Assembly (NCBI RefSeq): GCF_012843905.1
Contig: NZ_JABAGC010000011.1
Coordinates: 1 to 64,000 of the forward strand
Direction of reading: 5' to 3'
DNA: 64,000 nt
DNA from: Clostridium sp. SM-530-WT-3G
GTDB taxonomy: Bacteria; Bacillota; Clostridia; Clostridiales; Clostridiaceae
A program made the position numbers and the translations under genes. Positions 1 through 8,232 of this stretch are shown piece after piece (the stretch's first letter is position 1; each line of letters begins with the position of its first letter). The notes beneath the pieces were generated by a model. It worked only from the letters and a program-made list of their open reading frames with translations. It made no database searches and had not been told where the DNA came from.

Positions 1-130
1 CACATTCGTTCGCTGAGTAAGCGATTCACACCAAATCACAGATTTGGGTTCACTGCTTAGGAAACTCGACTCACATTCGTTCGCTGAGTAAGCGATTCAC
101 ACCAAATCACAGATTTGGGTTCACTGCTTA
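1..130. repeat. Tandem palindromic repeat, 71-bp period, two copies
   Basis: Two near-identical units (1-59 and 72-130) are separated by a 12-base linker GGAAACTCGACT, giving a 71-base period; the first unit is cut by the window edge. Each unit holds two small hairpins: TCGCT-GAGTA-AGCGA and CCAAATC-ACA-GATTTGG. The same unit, diverged, recurs at 29360-29545. It ends two bases into the stop region of the EcsC-family gene. Looks like an interspersed palindromic element, not a CRISPR array (no unique spacers). Confidence 0.85.
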
Positions 131-937
131 TAGTTTATTTATAAACCTCTTTTTATACTTCATTTGGGCAGCTTTACTTACATTACTTAAAACCATGTAA
201 TTGACAGCTCCACCTAAAGTTCCAACTAAAGGTATACCTTGAATGAACTTTGAAACAAGCAAAGTGTTAACAAGATTTTTTGAAGTTTCTTTTATCATAT
301 TATCAAGATTTAAATCTACATCACTTTCTTCATTATTATCAATTAATTTTGCTATTTTGTCGCATGCTTCAGAATACTTCTTTTTATTTTCTGGCTTGCT
401 TATTCCAAAACATATTGTGTTTAATATAAATACTTTTTCTTTATCATTATCATAATCAAATCCATACTTAAGGGAAATTTCATAAATCATTCTAAGCATT
501 ACAGAAATAAATACAGGAATATCAGGCATTCCCACTCCAATAAACCCAAGTGCTGAACCTTCAACTGCTGTTATACCCTGGCTTATATTCTTTCCTTGAT
601 TTACTCCTTTATCTATTATCTTTAAATTCTTACTGCTCAACTCTTTTGATAGCCTATATTGATTTACATCTGCCTCAAGCTTTATTTCATTTACATTGTA
701 ACTTTTCTCAATTATAACTGTCCCCTTTTCAAATATATAATAAAATCCTTTTTCAAATGTTTTATTGATTGTTGCTGCAAGCTTGTCTGGGATTTTTTCT
801 TCTACTTTGTTTTTTAGAGGATTAAGTTTTTTCTTTATGAATAAGATTTCTTTTTTTCTTATAAAATTATTTTCTTTCTTGGCTAGATTTTGTTTCTCTT
901 TTAAGATTACTTTTTCTTCCTGCCTAGTCTTCTTCAA
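128..937 (-). CDS. EcsC family protein
   Basis: A 269-residue protein with a very basic, probably helical N-terminus (residues 1-45) followed by an EcsC-family domain from about 50 to 265. The family hallmark is visible as a hydrophobic glycine-rich stretch around 130-150 (GFIGVGMPDIPVF) followed by LRMIYEISLKYGFD, and a second glycine-rich hydrophobic segment near the C-terminus. EcsC proteins are found beside or apart from Ecs ABC transporters; the biochemical role is unknown. The start is TTG at 935-937, chosen because TAGGAGG lies seven bases upstream. It is a single gene, with the codBA terminator upstream and the palindromic repeat directly downstream. No transporter neighbours are present. 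Family call fairly sure; function not. Confidence 0.8.
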   Translation of the reverse strand: MKKTRQEEKVILKEKQNLAKKENNFIRKKEILFIKKKLNPLKNKVEEKIPDKLAATINKTFEKGFYYIFEKGTVIIEKSYNVNEIKLEADVNQYRLSKELSSKNLKIIDKGVNQGKNISQGITAVEGSALGFIGVGMPDIPVFISVMLRMIYEISLKYGFDYDNDKEKVFILNTICFGISKPENKKKYSEACDKIAKLIDNNEESDVDLNLDNMIKETSKNLVNTLLVSKFIQGIPLVGTLGGAVNYMVLSNVSKAAQMKYKKRFINKL

Positions 938-1024
938 GATTTACCTCCTAATATATCGTACTCATATAAATATATTCTTTTTCATTATTAATAATTATAT
1001 GATTGATATATTAATATAAAAACA

Positions 1025-1068
1025 AAGAGAAAAAGCACCCATCCGACCAAGAATAGTGCTTATCTCTT
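1025..1068 (-). terminator. Intrinsic terminator of codBA
   Basis: On the minus strand AAGAGATAAGCAC pairs with GTGCTTTTTCTCTT (one bulge), followed by a T-rich tract. It lies about 20 bases after the codA stop. Confidence 0.8.
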
Positions 1069-1090
1069 CAAATCTTTATTAAAAATTTTA

Positions 1091-2356
1091 CTATCTTTTA
1101 AATGTTACTTCTTTTTCTTCATCCATATTTACATATGACTTACTTGGTGTAGTCTTAGCAATTATTCTTCCTTCTCTTATAGAATATAAAACCTCTGCTC
1201 TTCTTCTAACGGCATCATAACCACTTTCAGCATTTAATAAAATTAAATTACCTGGCTTACCTATTTCTATTCCATATTTGTCTTCTATATTTAAAGTTCT
1301 TGCACTATTTGTTGATATAAACTTTAATGATTCATTTATATCATCATAACCCATCATTTGGCATACATGTAATCCAAAATGAACTACTTCCAACATATTT
1401 CCAGTTCCCATTGGGTACCATGGATCAAATATATCATCATGTCCAAAGCTCACATTAATACCAGCTTCATTAAGTTCTTTAACTCTTGTAATCCCTCTTC
1501 TTTTAGGATAAGTGTCAAATCTTCCTTGTAGATGAGTATTAACTAAAGGATTAGAAACAAAGTTTATTCCTGACATTTTTAATAATCTAAATAGTTTATA
1601 TGTATATGCATCATTATATGATCCCATTGCTGTTGTATGACTTGCTGTCACCTTATTTTTAAGACCTGTTTCTAAGGCTCTTGTAGCAACTACTTCTAAG
1701 AATCTTGATTGCTCATCATCTATTTCATCACAATGAACATCTACTAATACATTATATTTTTTCGCTAATTCAAATATTTTGTTAATTGATTCTACTCCAT
1801 ATTCTCTAGTGAATTCAAAGTGAGGTATAGCACCTATTACATCAGCTCCTAATTTTATAGCTTCTTCTATTAACTCTAATCCATTTGGATAAGAAAGAAT
1901 TCCTTCTTGTGGGAATGCTACTATTTGTAATGTAACGTAATCCTTAACCTCTTCTCTTACTTCAACCATTGCTTTTAATGCAATTAAACTAGCATCAGTA
2001 ACATCTACATGTGTTCTTATAAATTGAATACCATTAGCTACTTGCCATTCTATAGCCTTTTTAGCTCTAGTCTTAACATCTTCCTTAGTTAAAAACTCTT
2101 TTCTTTGAGACCATCTTTCAATTCCTTCAAAAAGAGTTCCACTTTTATTCCATTCTGGTTCTCCTGCTGTTAAAGTAGTATCTAAATGAATATGTGGTTC
2201 TATAAATGGAGCAGAAGCTAACGCTCCATTTCCTTCTATAATCTCTTCATTATTTTCTGCCTCTAAATTTTCTCCTATCTCTGAAAACTTCCCATCTACT
2301 ATTTTTATACAAAATAATCCTTCTTTATCTAAAAATCTTACATTTTTAATTAACAT
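1091..2356 (-). CDS. codA: Cytosine deaminase
   Basis: A 421-residue amidohydrolase-superfamily enzyme that hydrolyses cytosine to uracil and ammonia in the cytoplasm, feeding pyrimidine salvage. The metal-site residues are all visible: H55 and H57 in PHIHLD, H208 and E211 in VDVHCDE, H240 in TASHTTAMG and D307 in SFGHDD. These match the E. coli CodA ligand set (61, 63, 214, 217, 246, 313) with a constant offset of six, and the substrate Gln is Q150. Length is that of the family. It starts at ATG behind GGAGATG and follows codB by 11 bases in one operon. Expression should be set by the PyrR-type attenuator upstream of codB. Isoguanine or other 2-oxo substrates are possible side activities. 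Confidence 0.95.
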   Translation of the reverse strand: MLIKNVRFLDKEGLFCIKIVDGKFSEIGENLEAENNEEIIEGNGALASAPFIEPHIHLDTTLTAGEPEWNKSGTLFEGIERWSQRKEFLTKEDVKTRAKKAIEWQVANGIQFIRTHVDVTDASLIALKAMVEVREEVKDYVTLQIVAFPQEGILSYPNGLELIEEAIKLGADVIGAIPHFEFTREYGVESINKIFELAKKYNVLVDVHCDEIDDEQSRFLEVVATRALETGLKNKVTASHTTAMGSYNDAYTYKLFRLLKMSGINFVSNPLVNTHLQGRFDTYPKRRGITRVKELNEAGINVSFGHDDIFDPWYPMGTGNMLEVVHFGLHVCQMMGYDDINESLKFISTNSARTLNIEDKYGIEIGKPGNLILLNAESGYDAVRRRAEVLYSIREGRIIAKTTPSKSYVNMDEEKEVTFKR

Positions 2357-2367
2357 ACTGCATCTCC

Positions 2368-3630
2368 TTATCTTTTAATTATTTTTGTTCCTATTAAATA
2401 AACTAGCATTGTTGTTAATATTGCATTTAAAGCTATAACTCCAACTGATACAACATTTGCTACAATAAATCCTGCTAAGAAAGCTACAATTGCTATCCAG
2501 TTTACTTTTTCAAATTTTGTATTTTCAATATTATCATATTTTCTTTTCTTTACGAATAAATAATCGGCTATTATAATTCCACCTACAGGAGGTAACATTG
2601 AATTTAAGAAAGTTAAGAATGTTACAAAATTATTGTTTAACCATATTGCTCCTACTGTTCCTATAAGTCCTCCTATGATTACCATTTGCTTCTTAGGTAA
2701 TTTTGTTATGTTTGAAAGTCCAAGCCCTGCTGTATATATTGCATTATCATTAGTTGTCCAAATATTTAATCCTAAAACTAAAATTGCTGGTATTACTAAA
2801 CCTTGTGAAAACATTACGTCTGCTATATCGGAATTTCCTGTAACCATTGCTCCAACTGCTCCAAATAAGAACATTAAAGTGTTTCCTATAAAGAAAGCAA
2901 TTACTGTTGAAGATACTGCTATTTTTTTATTCTTAGAAAACCTAGCAAAATCTGGTGTTGCTGTTCCTCCACTTATAAATGATCCTACACATAATGTTAC
3001 TGCTGTTACCATTGCCATCTTACTTGTTGGATCTATATTCATTAATGCTTGAACTCCCCCTATAGAGTTAGTTGCCATCATTGCTGATGTACTACCAAGT
3101 ACTGCTATTGCTGGTACTGCTATTGCACTTAAAATCGTTAAAGACTTCATTCCAAAATAAGCTGTCACTGTCATTAATATTCCTGTTATTGCTACTAATA
3201 AGTATAAGTTTATATTAAATCTATTTGCTATTGGTATTGCAAACATTGCTATTCCAACACCAAACCATCCTATTTGTGTAATACTAATTATAAATGATGC
3301 AAGATATGAACCTTTTTCCCCAAATGAATATCTTGCAAGTAAGTGCATTGAAAGTCCAGTATCTGCACCTATATATGCTAATGCTCCTGTATAACAAGCT
3401 AAAATCAAGTTACCTATTGCTACAGCTATAAAAAACTCTTTTAAAGATAAGCCTGTCCCTAAATTTCCTCCAGTCAACATGCTTGCTGAGAAAAATGTAA
3501 ATCCAAGCATAACTACAAACATTGAAAGGAATCCTTTCTTATCCTTTTTATGTACATGTCCTAATGCATAATCATGATCTTGATTATCTACATTAACTTC
3601 ATTTACTACTCCAACTATCATTTCTTCCAT
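2368..3630 (-). CDS. codB: Cytosine permease
   Basis: A 420-residue integral membrane protein of the NCS1 (nucleobase:cation symporter-1) family with about twelve hydrophobic segments; it imports cytosine for the deaminase encoded next. Typical CodB features are a short charged N-terminus with a DHDYALG-like stretch, glycine-rich first helices ([11 protein letters not shown]), the [11 protein letters not shown] motif after helix 2 and [15 protein letters not shown] in the middle. The first ATG is preceded by TAGGAGG at seven bases, so I keep it over the internal ATG at codon 4. It is the first gene of the codBA operon; a 230-base leader with a PyrR-type binding loop and terminator precedes it. 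Confidence 0.93.
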   Translation of the reverse strand: MEEMIVGVVNEVNVDNQDHDYALGHVHKKDKKGFLSMFVVMLGFTFFSASMLTGGNLGTGLSLKEFFIAVAIGNLILACYTGALAYIGADTGLSMHLLARYSFGEKGSYLASFIISITQIGWFGVGIAMFAIPIANRFNINLYLLVAITGILMTVTAYFGMKSLTILSAIAVPAIAVLGSTSAMMATNSIGGVQALMNIDPTSKMAMVTAVTLCVGSFISGGTATPDFARFSKNKKIAVSSTVIAFFIGNTLMFLFGAVGAMVTGNSDIADVMFSQGLVIPAILVLGLNIWTTNDNAIYTAGLGLSNITKLPKKQMVIIGGLIGTVGAIWLNNNFVTFLTFLNSMLPPVGGIIIADYLFVKKRKYDNIENTKFEKVNWIAIVAFLAGFIVANVVSVGVIALNAILTTMLVYLIGTKIIKR

Positions 3631-3684
3631 TGTTATTATCCTCCTAAATTTTTATTTAGGAAAACTAGTACTTATACTTCTTAT

Positions 3685-3718
3685 AAAAAAAACGACCATT
3701 CTTTTTAAGAAGGTCGTT
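3685..3718 (-). terminator. Leader terminator of the codBA attenuator
   Basis: Minus-strand AACGACC-TTCTT pairs with AAGAA-TGGTCGTT (one bulged base), followed by eight T. It sits in the 5' leader, 55 bases before the codB start, so it must be regulated or it would silence the operon. Confidence 0.88.
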
Positions 3719-3807
3719 AAACTCTATAATTAGATATAAAAATTAAAGGTTCTAAATATAATTATTATATTTAAATTTAAAACTCTATCTAATTTATCTT
3801 ATGTGCC

Positions 3808-3862
3808 ACTTATCTCCGACCTTGTTAGTCTCTCTGGACTAAATTTAAAGGACTAGTTTTCT
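3808..3862 (-). promoter_or_regulatory. PyrR-type binding loop and antiterminator switch
   Basis: The minus-strand leader carries AGTCCAGAGAGACT (3827-3840), which matches the conserved loop of PyrR attenuators (AGUCCAGAGAGGCU) with one difference. It is enclosed by GTCCTTT upstream and AAGGTCG downstream, forming the anti-antiterminator. The same AAGGTCG (3817-3823) is perfectly complementary to CGACCTT in the terminator 5' arm (3710-3716), giving a mutually exclusive antiterminator. Known logic: UMP-loaded PyrR stabilises the anti-antiterminator and lets the terminator form. Here that would shut cytosine uptake when uridine nucleotides are plentiful. PyrR itself is not encoded in the window. 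Confidence 0.85.
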
Positions 3863-3869
3863 TTAATGT

Positions 3870-3899
3870 ATTATAATATGCTCTCCCCAATTATGTCAA
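3870..3899 (-). promoter_or_regulatory. Promoter of codBA
   Basis: TTGACA (3894-3899) and TATAAT (3870-3875), both perfect, with an 18-base spacer on the minus strand. Transcription would start near 3863, just ahead of the PyrR-type loop. Confidence 0.85.
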
Positions 3900-4006
3900 T
3901 GTTTCCTATTAAATATTTTATTATGAGTTATTACTTACCTGTTCATATTATCTAGACTAATAGTTTTTACTAATACAAATATATAATTAATTTTTATACA
4001 AAAAAT

Positions 4007-4045
4007 ACGGAGTTATAATTAAAATCCTTAAATTAATAACTCCGT
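4007..4045 (-). terminator. Terminator of the tannase-like lipoprotein gene
   Basis: Minus-strand ACGGAGTTAT pairs perfectly with ATAACTCCGT, extended by AATT pairing, then ATTTTTT. Confidence 0.8.
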
Positions 4046-4074
4046 TGTTATAAATAAAAATTTATTTTTAAATC

Positions 4075-4094
4075 TTTCGCAACATGTTGCGAAA
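4075..4094. repeat. Perfect 20-bp palindrome
   Basis: TTTCGCAACATGTTGCGAAA reads the same on both strands with no loop. It lies between the end of the lipoprotein gene and its terminator, about 180 bases upstream of the codB promoter. No T-tract follows, so it looks more like a protein-binding dyad than a terminator. Function unknown. Confidence 0.6.
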
Positions 4095-4149
4095 ATAATT
4101 TATATAATATTTCTATATTTACATTATTAAAATATAATTCCTACATAAA

Positions 4150-5658
4150 TTACACTATGTCATTCATCCATTGGAATAATTCATCTAAATCATAGTCTCC
4201 ACTATGACCTTGATTCCATGAAACAGCAAAGTCAACATCTGCTCCAGCACCTTGTAGTTCATTTGTTAATATTACTGGCGTAGATATTGCTACATCATTA
4301 TCTTTTAATCCCTGTCTTATACGCCAATAATTAGCCATATCTGATCCATCAACTCCAATATAGTTCATTGGATTCATCATCTTAATTACTTGAGAATCTG
4401 CTATAGTTCCAGTTCCTGATGTATCATTTGTCATACTGAATTCTGTAAAATGTTGATTGTCAGTATTTTCTGATCCAAACAAGCTGTTTTCAGCAGTTGC
4501 ATTTCCATTTGATAAATCTACTTTATCAAATGCTGGTGCTGCCTTTGCTCTTGAAATGTAATTAATATATCCATTAAAATCAATATCAGTTACAGCTCCA
4601 TCTTGTATTGTTGCCCATGTTATATCCGATACATCTTTTCCTGAGTCTATTGCAGACTGTACTGATTTAATAATATAAGATTTAACATAATCCTTAAATG
4701 GACCATTTCCACTATCATCAAGAGTTAATGGATTTCCCTCTTGATCTAATAAATTCAAACCATTAATATATGCAGGGAATGCAGCCTTTAATTCGTCTGA
4801 ATACTTCATCTGATCTGCTGTTTGAGTTAATGATGTATTATTTGTTGTATAATTATTTATTCCATTAAATAACCATTCATATCCCATATCTGCATTATCA
4901 AGATTTGTTGTTGGTCCGTAACATGAAGCTGCATAAACAGCATCTGAAGCGCTTGCTGCTCCAAGTTGTTGTAAGTATGGTTTATAATCTTCATTATTTC
5001 CTGTAGCTCCAAGTAAAGAAGACATTGCCCCGCCTGCACCTGTTCCATTTGAAATTATTTTATCTGCTGTTCCTGGCATAGCATCATCATTATAATGAAG
5101 ATAGCTTACTGCTGCCTTTAAATCTACAATTGCAGCTGGAGCTTTACCATAATAAGTTCCATCTGAATTTTCATTAGTACGACCTCTTGCACCTGGTGAT
5201 GCTACAACATATCCTTGTTGTATAGCCATAAGAAGTGAATTAGGTGTTCCTTCACTTTGTGAGTTAGAAGATAGAGTTTCTGGTTCTGCTGGCATATATC
5301 CATCTACATTGTTAGGTAAAAATATAGGTGCTGTATCGGCTGTAAAATCGCCTATTGATTCTCCATTAAAATATGCTTCTGGAATATATATGTTCATGCA
5401 CTGATACTTTGTATCTACTGGTTGTGCTACATATACAACATTTTCATAAGCACGAAAAGTCACATCTTGACCATTTACATTTATAGTTTCTGTTTTATAA
5501 TTATCCTTATCAAAATTTAAAACTGGATCAGTAATATTTTCTGTTACTTCTATATCAACTGTACTACTATTTGATGTATTGGAACTATTAGAACATCCTG
5601 CAAGTGATGATACTACAAATGTAGCTGCAAGAAGTACTACTATCATTTTTGATTTCAT
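4150..5658 (-). CDS. Tannase-like alpha/beta hydrolase lipoprotein, nucleophile Ser replaced by Gly
   Basis: A 502-residue predicted lipoprotein: a 20-residue signal with lipobox LAGC, then a Ser/Asn/Thr-rich linker and an alpha/beta-hydrolase resembling bacterial (subtype B) tannases and feruloyl-esterase-like proteins. An oxyanion-side motif (SPGARGR) and a C-terminal WNQGHSGDYDLDEL containing the expected catalytic histidine are visible. The nucleophile elbow, normally GTSAGG in this family, reads GTGAGG (codon GGT at about 5039-5041), so the catalytic serine is missing. It may be inactive, a binding protein, or use a changed mechanism. It is membrane-anchored outside the cell. The gene stands alone between its own terminator and a two-component system encoded upstream on the same strand, which may control it (inference). 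Family call moderate. Confidence 0.7.
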   Translation of the reverse strand: MKSKMIVVLLAATFVVSSLAGCSNSSNTSNSSTVDIEVTENITDPVLNFDKDNYKTETINVNGQDVTFRAYENVVYVAQPVDTKYQCMNIYIPEAYFNGESIGDFTADTAPIFLPNNVDGYMPAEPETLSSNSQSEGTPNSLLMAIQQGYVVASPGARGRTNENSDGTYYGKAPAAIVDLKAAVSYLHYNDDAMPGTADKIISNGTGAGGAMSSLLGATGNNEDYKPYLQQLGAASASDAVYAASCYGPTTNLDNADMGYEWLFNGINNYTTNNTSLTQTADQMKYSDELKAAFPAYINGLNLLDQEGNPLTLDDSGNGPFKDYVKSYIIKSVQSAIDSGKDVSDITWATIQDGAVTDIDFNGYINYISRAKAAPAFDKVDLSNGNATAENSLFGSENTDNQHFTEFSMTNDTSGTGTIADSQVIKMMNPMNYIGVDGSDMANYWRIRQGLKDNDVAISTPVILTNELQGAGADVDFAVSWNQGHSGDYDLDELFQWMNDIV

Positions 5659-5842
5659 TTATACTTCATCCTTTCGTTTCCCTATAAATACAATCTATTT
5701 AAAATAAAAATTCAACCTATATCCACTAAAAATTTTAACAAGAATATTTTAAAAAATTATGAAATAACTATGTCTTAAAAGTTAAAACATTAAATAACAC
5801 TTAACAGGAGACAATATTTTTATATTTATACAAATTACACCT

Positions 5843-7249
5843 TTAATTTCTATGTAAAGTAAATTCAAATCTTGTAAATTCAGGCGTTACTTCATCAACA
5901 TAAATATCCTCTCCAAGATTTCTAAGTATTTCTCTTGCAAGTGAAAGACCAAGCCCTGAACCTTTCTCATTACGCGATTTATCTCCTTTATAAAATCTAT
6001 CAAATATAAATGCTACATCTTCATCCGCTATAGGTTTTCCATTATTTTCAACGCTAACCTTTATTATTTTATTATTCCAAGAGGCATCTATCTTTACATA
6101 TCCATTTTTCTTTGTAAACTTAAATGCATTATCTATTAGTATAAATAGTATCTGCATAATTCGATCTTTGTTACTATAAAAATCAGGAATACTCAATGCT
6201 TTTTCTGTAATCATGAACTTTATATCAGTATCTTCTGAAAATACTTCAAAATATTCGTTTATTTCATTCATAATTTCTTTACCATTAACATATTCTTTTG
6301 CAATAGCCATTTCTCCAGACTGAAGTCTTGAAAGTTCAAGCATATCATTTATAAGTTTCTGCAATCTTTTTGTTTCTCTCAATATTATTAAATAATATCT
6401 TTTCTTTTTATCCTCTTCTAATTCAAATTCATCACATAATGTTTCTGAAATTGCTCTTATTGATGATATTGGTGCTCTTAATTCATGAGATACGTTTGCT
6501 ATATAATCACGTCTTGTCTGTTCCAAACGTTTTATGCTCTTGTCATTTTCAAGGAGCTTTAAAGCAAGATTATTCATTGAATTTGAAAGAACTCTTATTT
6601 CTCCAAATCCCTCTTCCTTTGTTCTTGCATGAAAATTTCCTTCAGCCATAGAATCAGATACTTCAGCTATTTCTAAAAGAGTTTTTATATACTTTCTTGA
6701 AAAGAAATAAATAAGTCCAACTATTATAGAAGCAGACACAAAACTCACAAAAAATAATATCATATAAAACCCTTTAATTATAATATCAAAATTACTGGCA
6801 GACTTTAATGCAAAAATAGCTCCAACAATTTTTCCATTATCTTTTATTGGCATTCCAATTATTATTAATTCTTCCGGAATATTCTTAAGGCTTTTGATTT
6901 TTTGAACTGTCCTCCCCTTCAAAATACAGCTAATATATGGATTTAAATCCTTTTTAATTTCTTTATCTAAATCTGAAAAAAGTTCATATTCTTTTATATT
7001 GTTTATGATTATTTCATTTTCTTGTAAATCATATGCTTTTAATATAACATCATGATTATTATTAATATCAATTTTATTTTCATTTATTTCATCTACTATG
7101 TTTTCCATTATTAGTGTGAATTCCTTAACTGTTCCCATCAAAAACCACTTCTTTATTATAAAGAAACCTAAAACCTGTCCTACGGAAAAACCAATAAATA
7201 ATACCAAGCTTATTATTAAAAGAAATCTCTTTAATAAACTCTGCTTCAC
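5843..7249 (-). CDS. Membrane sensor histidine kinase
   Basis: A 468-residue OmpR-partner type kinase. Membrane segments lie at about 8-32 and 158-183 and enclose a roughly 125-residue extracellular sensor region. A HAMP linker follows (184-236), then the HisKA domain with phospho-acceptor H255 in ANVSHELRAP, an N box (LIDNAFKF), and G boxes ending in GSGLGLSLA. It autophosphorylates and passes the phosphate to the response regulator encoded upstream; the two reading frames overlap by four bases (ATGA), so they are translationally coupled. The signal is unknown. The adjacent tannase-like lipoprotein, in the same orientation 184 bases downstream, is the most likely linked target by position only. 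Confidence 0.93.
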   Translation of the reverse strand: MKQSLLKRFLLIISLVLFIGFSVGQVLGFFIIKKWFLMGTVKEFTLIMENIVDEINENKIDINNNHDVILKAYDLQENEIIINNIKEYELFSDLDKEIKKDLNPYISCILKGRTVQKIKSLKNIPEELIIIGMPIKDNGKIVGAIFALKSASNFDIIIKGFYMILFFVSFVSASIIVGLIYFFSRKYIKTLLEIAEVSDSMAEGNFHARTKEEGFGEIRVLSNSMNNLALKLLENDKSIKRLEQTRRDYIANVSHELRAPISSIRAISETLCDEFELEEDKKKRYYLIILRETKRLQKLINDMLELSRLQSGEMAIAKEYVNGKEIMNEINEYFEVFSEDTDIKFMITEKALSIPDFYSNKDRIMQILFILIDNAFKFTKKNGYVKIDASWNNKIIKVSVENNGKPIADEDVAFIFDRFYKGDKSRNEKGSGLGLSLAREILRNLGEDIYVDEVTPEFTRFEFTLHRN

Positions 7250-7950
7250 TTTGTCACCTCAAATTTATACCCTATTCCATATACAGTCCTTATTGCCCAC
7301 TTTTCATTATGCTCAGGTAATTTTTTTCTAATACGCTTTATTTGAGTATCTACTACTCTAGTATCTCCCAAATAATCATATCCCCATATTTTATCTAAAA
7401 TTTCCTCTCTACTTAATACACGTCCTTCATTTTTAACAAGAAGATATAATATCTCGCATTCTTTTGGTGTCATTTCGACATTAATGTCATTTATAGTAAC
7501 TTCATACTTATCAAGGTCAACTTTAAAATCTTTAGAAATCACTAACTTCCTGCTACTCTTGCTAGGGTACTCTCCTTTATTACCGACTCTTCTAAAGATA
7601 GCTCTTACTCTAGCTACAACTTCTCTAGGTGAAAAAGGCTTTACAATATAGTCATCAGCACCGATTTCAAGTCCAATAATACGATCAATTTCCTCACCTT
7701 TTGCAGTAAGCATTATTATTGGAACATCACTGGTTTTACGTATTTCCCTGCACACCTCTGTTCCAAACATTTTTGGCATCATTAAATCAAGAATAATAAG
7801 ATCAGGATTTTCACTATAGAATTTTTCTAATGTTTCTAATCCATCATATGCAGAAATATATTTCATTCCATCATTCTCTAAATATGTACCTATTGTTTCA
7901 TGTATTGCTTCATTATCATCACAAATTAATATCTTTTGTATTGTATCCAT
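7246..7950 (-). CDS. OmpR/PhoB-family response regulator
   Basis: A 234-residue DNA-binding regulator. The receiver domain (about 5-118) shows the acidic pair D11-D12, phospho-acceptor D55 (LIILDLMMPK), T82 and K104 (VKPF). The C-terminal winged helix (about 135-230) ends with the typical RTVYGIGYKF. It pairs with the histidine kinase encoded immediately downstream with a four-base overlap. The start is an ATG preceded by GGAGGAGCT, only four bases away. Target genes cannot be read from the sequence. Confidence 0.94.
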   Translation of the reverse strand: MDTIQKILICDDNEAIHETIGTYLENDGMKYISAYDGLETLEKFYSENPDLIILDLMMPKMFGTEVCREIRKTSDVPIIMLTAKGEEIDRIIGLEIGADDYIVKPFSPREVVARVRAIFRRVGNKGEYPSKSSRKLVISKDFKVDLDKYEVTINDINVEMTPKECEILYLLVKNEGRVLSREEILDKIWGYDYLGDTRVVDTQIKRIRKKLPEHNEKWAIRTVYGIGYKFEVTK

Positions 7951-8012
7951 AGCTCCTCCAATAATTTTTGCCGATACTATTATAATATTATCACCTTATT
8001 TATTATCTCAAA

Positions 8013-8039
8013 AAGCTGCAGAAAGTATTTCTGCAGCTT
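8013..8039 (-). terminator. Terminator of the MutS2-like locus
   Basis: A perfect 12-bp stem AAGCTGCAGAAA with a three-base loop, followed on the minus strand by TTTTT. It lies 190 bases beyond the end of the broken MutS2-like gene and just upstream of the response regulator gene. The rest of 7951-8232 shows only AT-rich sequence. Confidence 0.75.
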
Positions 8040-8232
8040 CATAAAAATTAAATATAAAATTATACTTACTAACCAACATAATCTATCAGTTCTGTTTATA
8101 AAAGTAAACTTATATATTAAAAAATCACTTTATTACTCAACTATATTATATTCCAAAAATGTGGCATAAATATGTCTTTTTTATATTTTTTAATTGTATT
8201 ATTGTTTTAATTTATAAATTCATTCATTATTT

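Noticed and set aside
1-130. 71-bp repeat as a CRISPR array
   Set aside because: The 12-base intervals are identical, not unique spacers.
2633-3052. 139-codon plus-strand frame inside codB
   Set aside because: Antisense to a clear permease; Pro/Ser/Ile composition reflects the opposite strand; no ribosome site.
4857-5048. 63-codon minus-strand frame in the tannase-like gene
   Set aside because: Alternative frame of the same strand inside a well-supported long gene.
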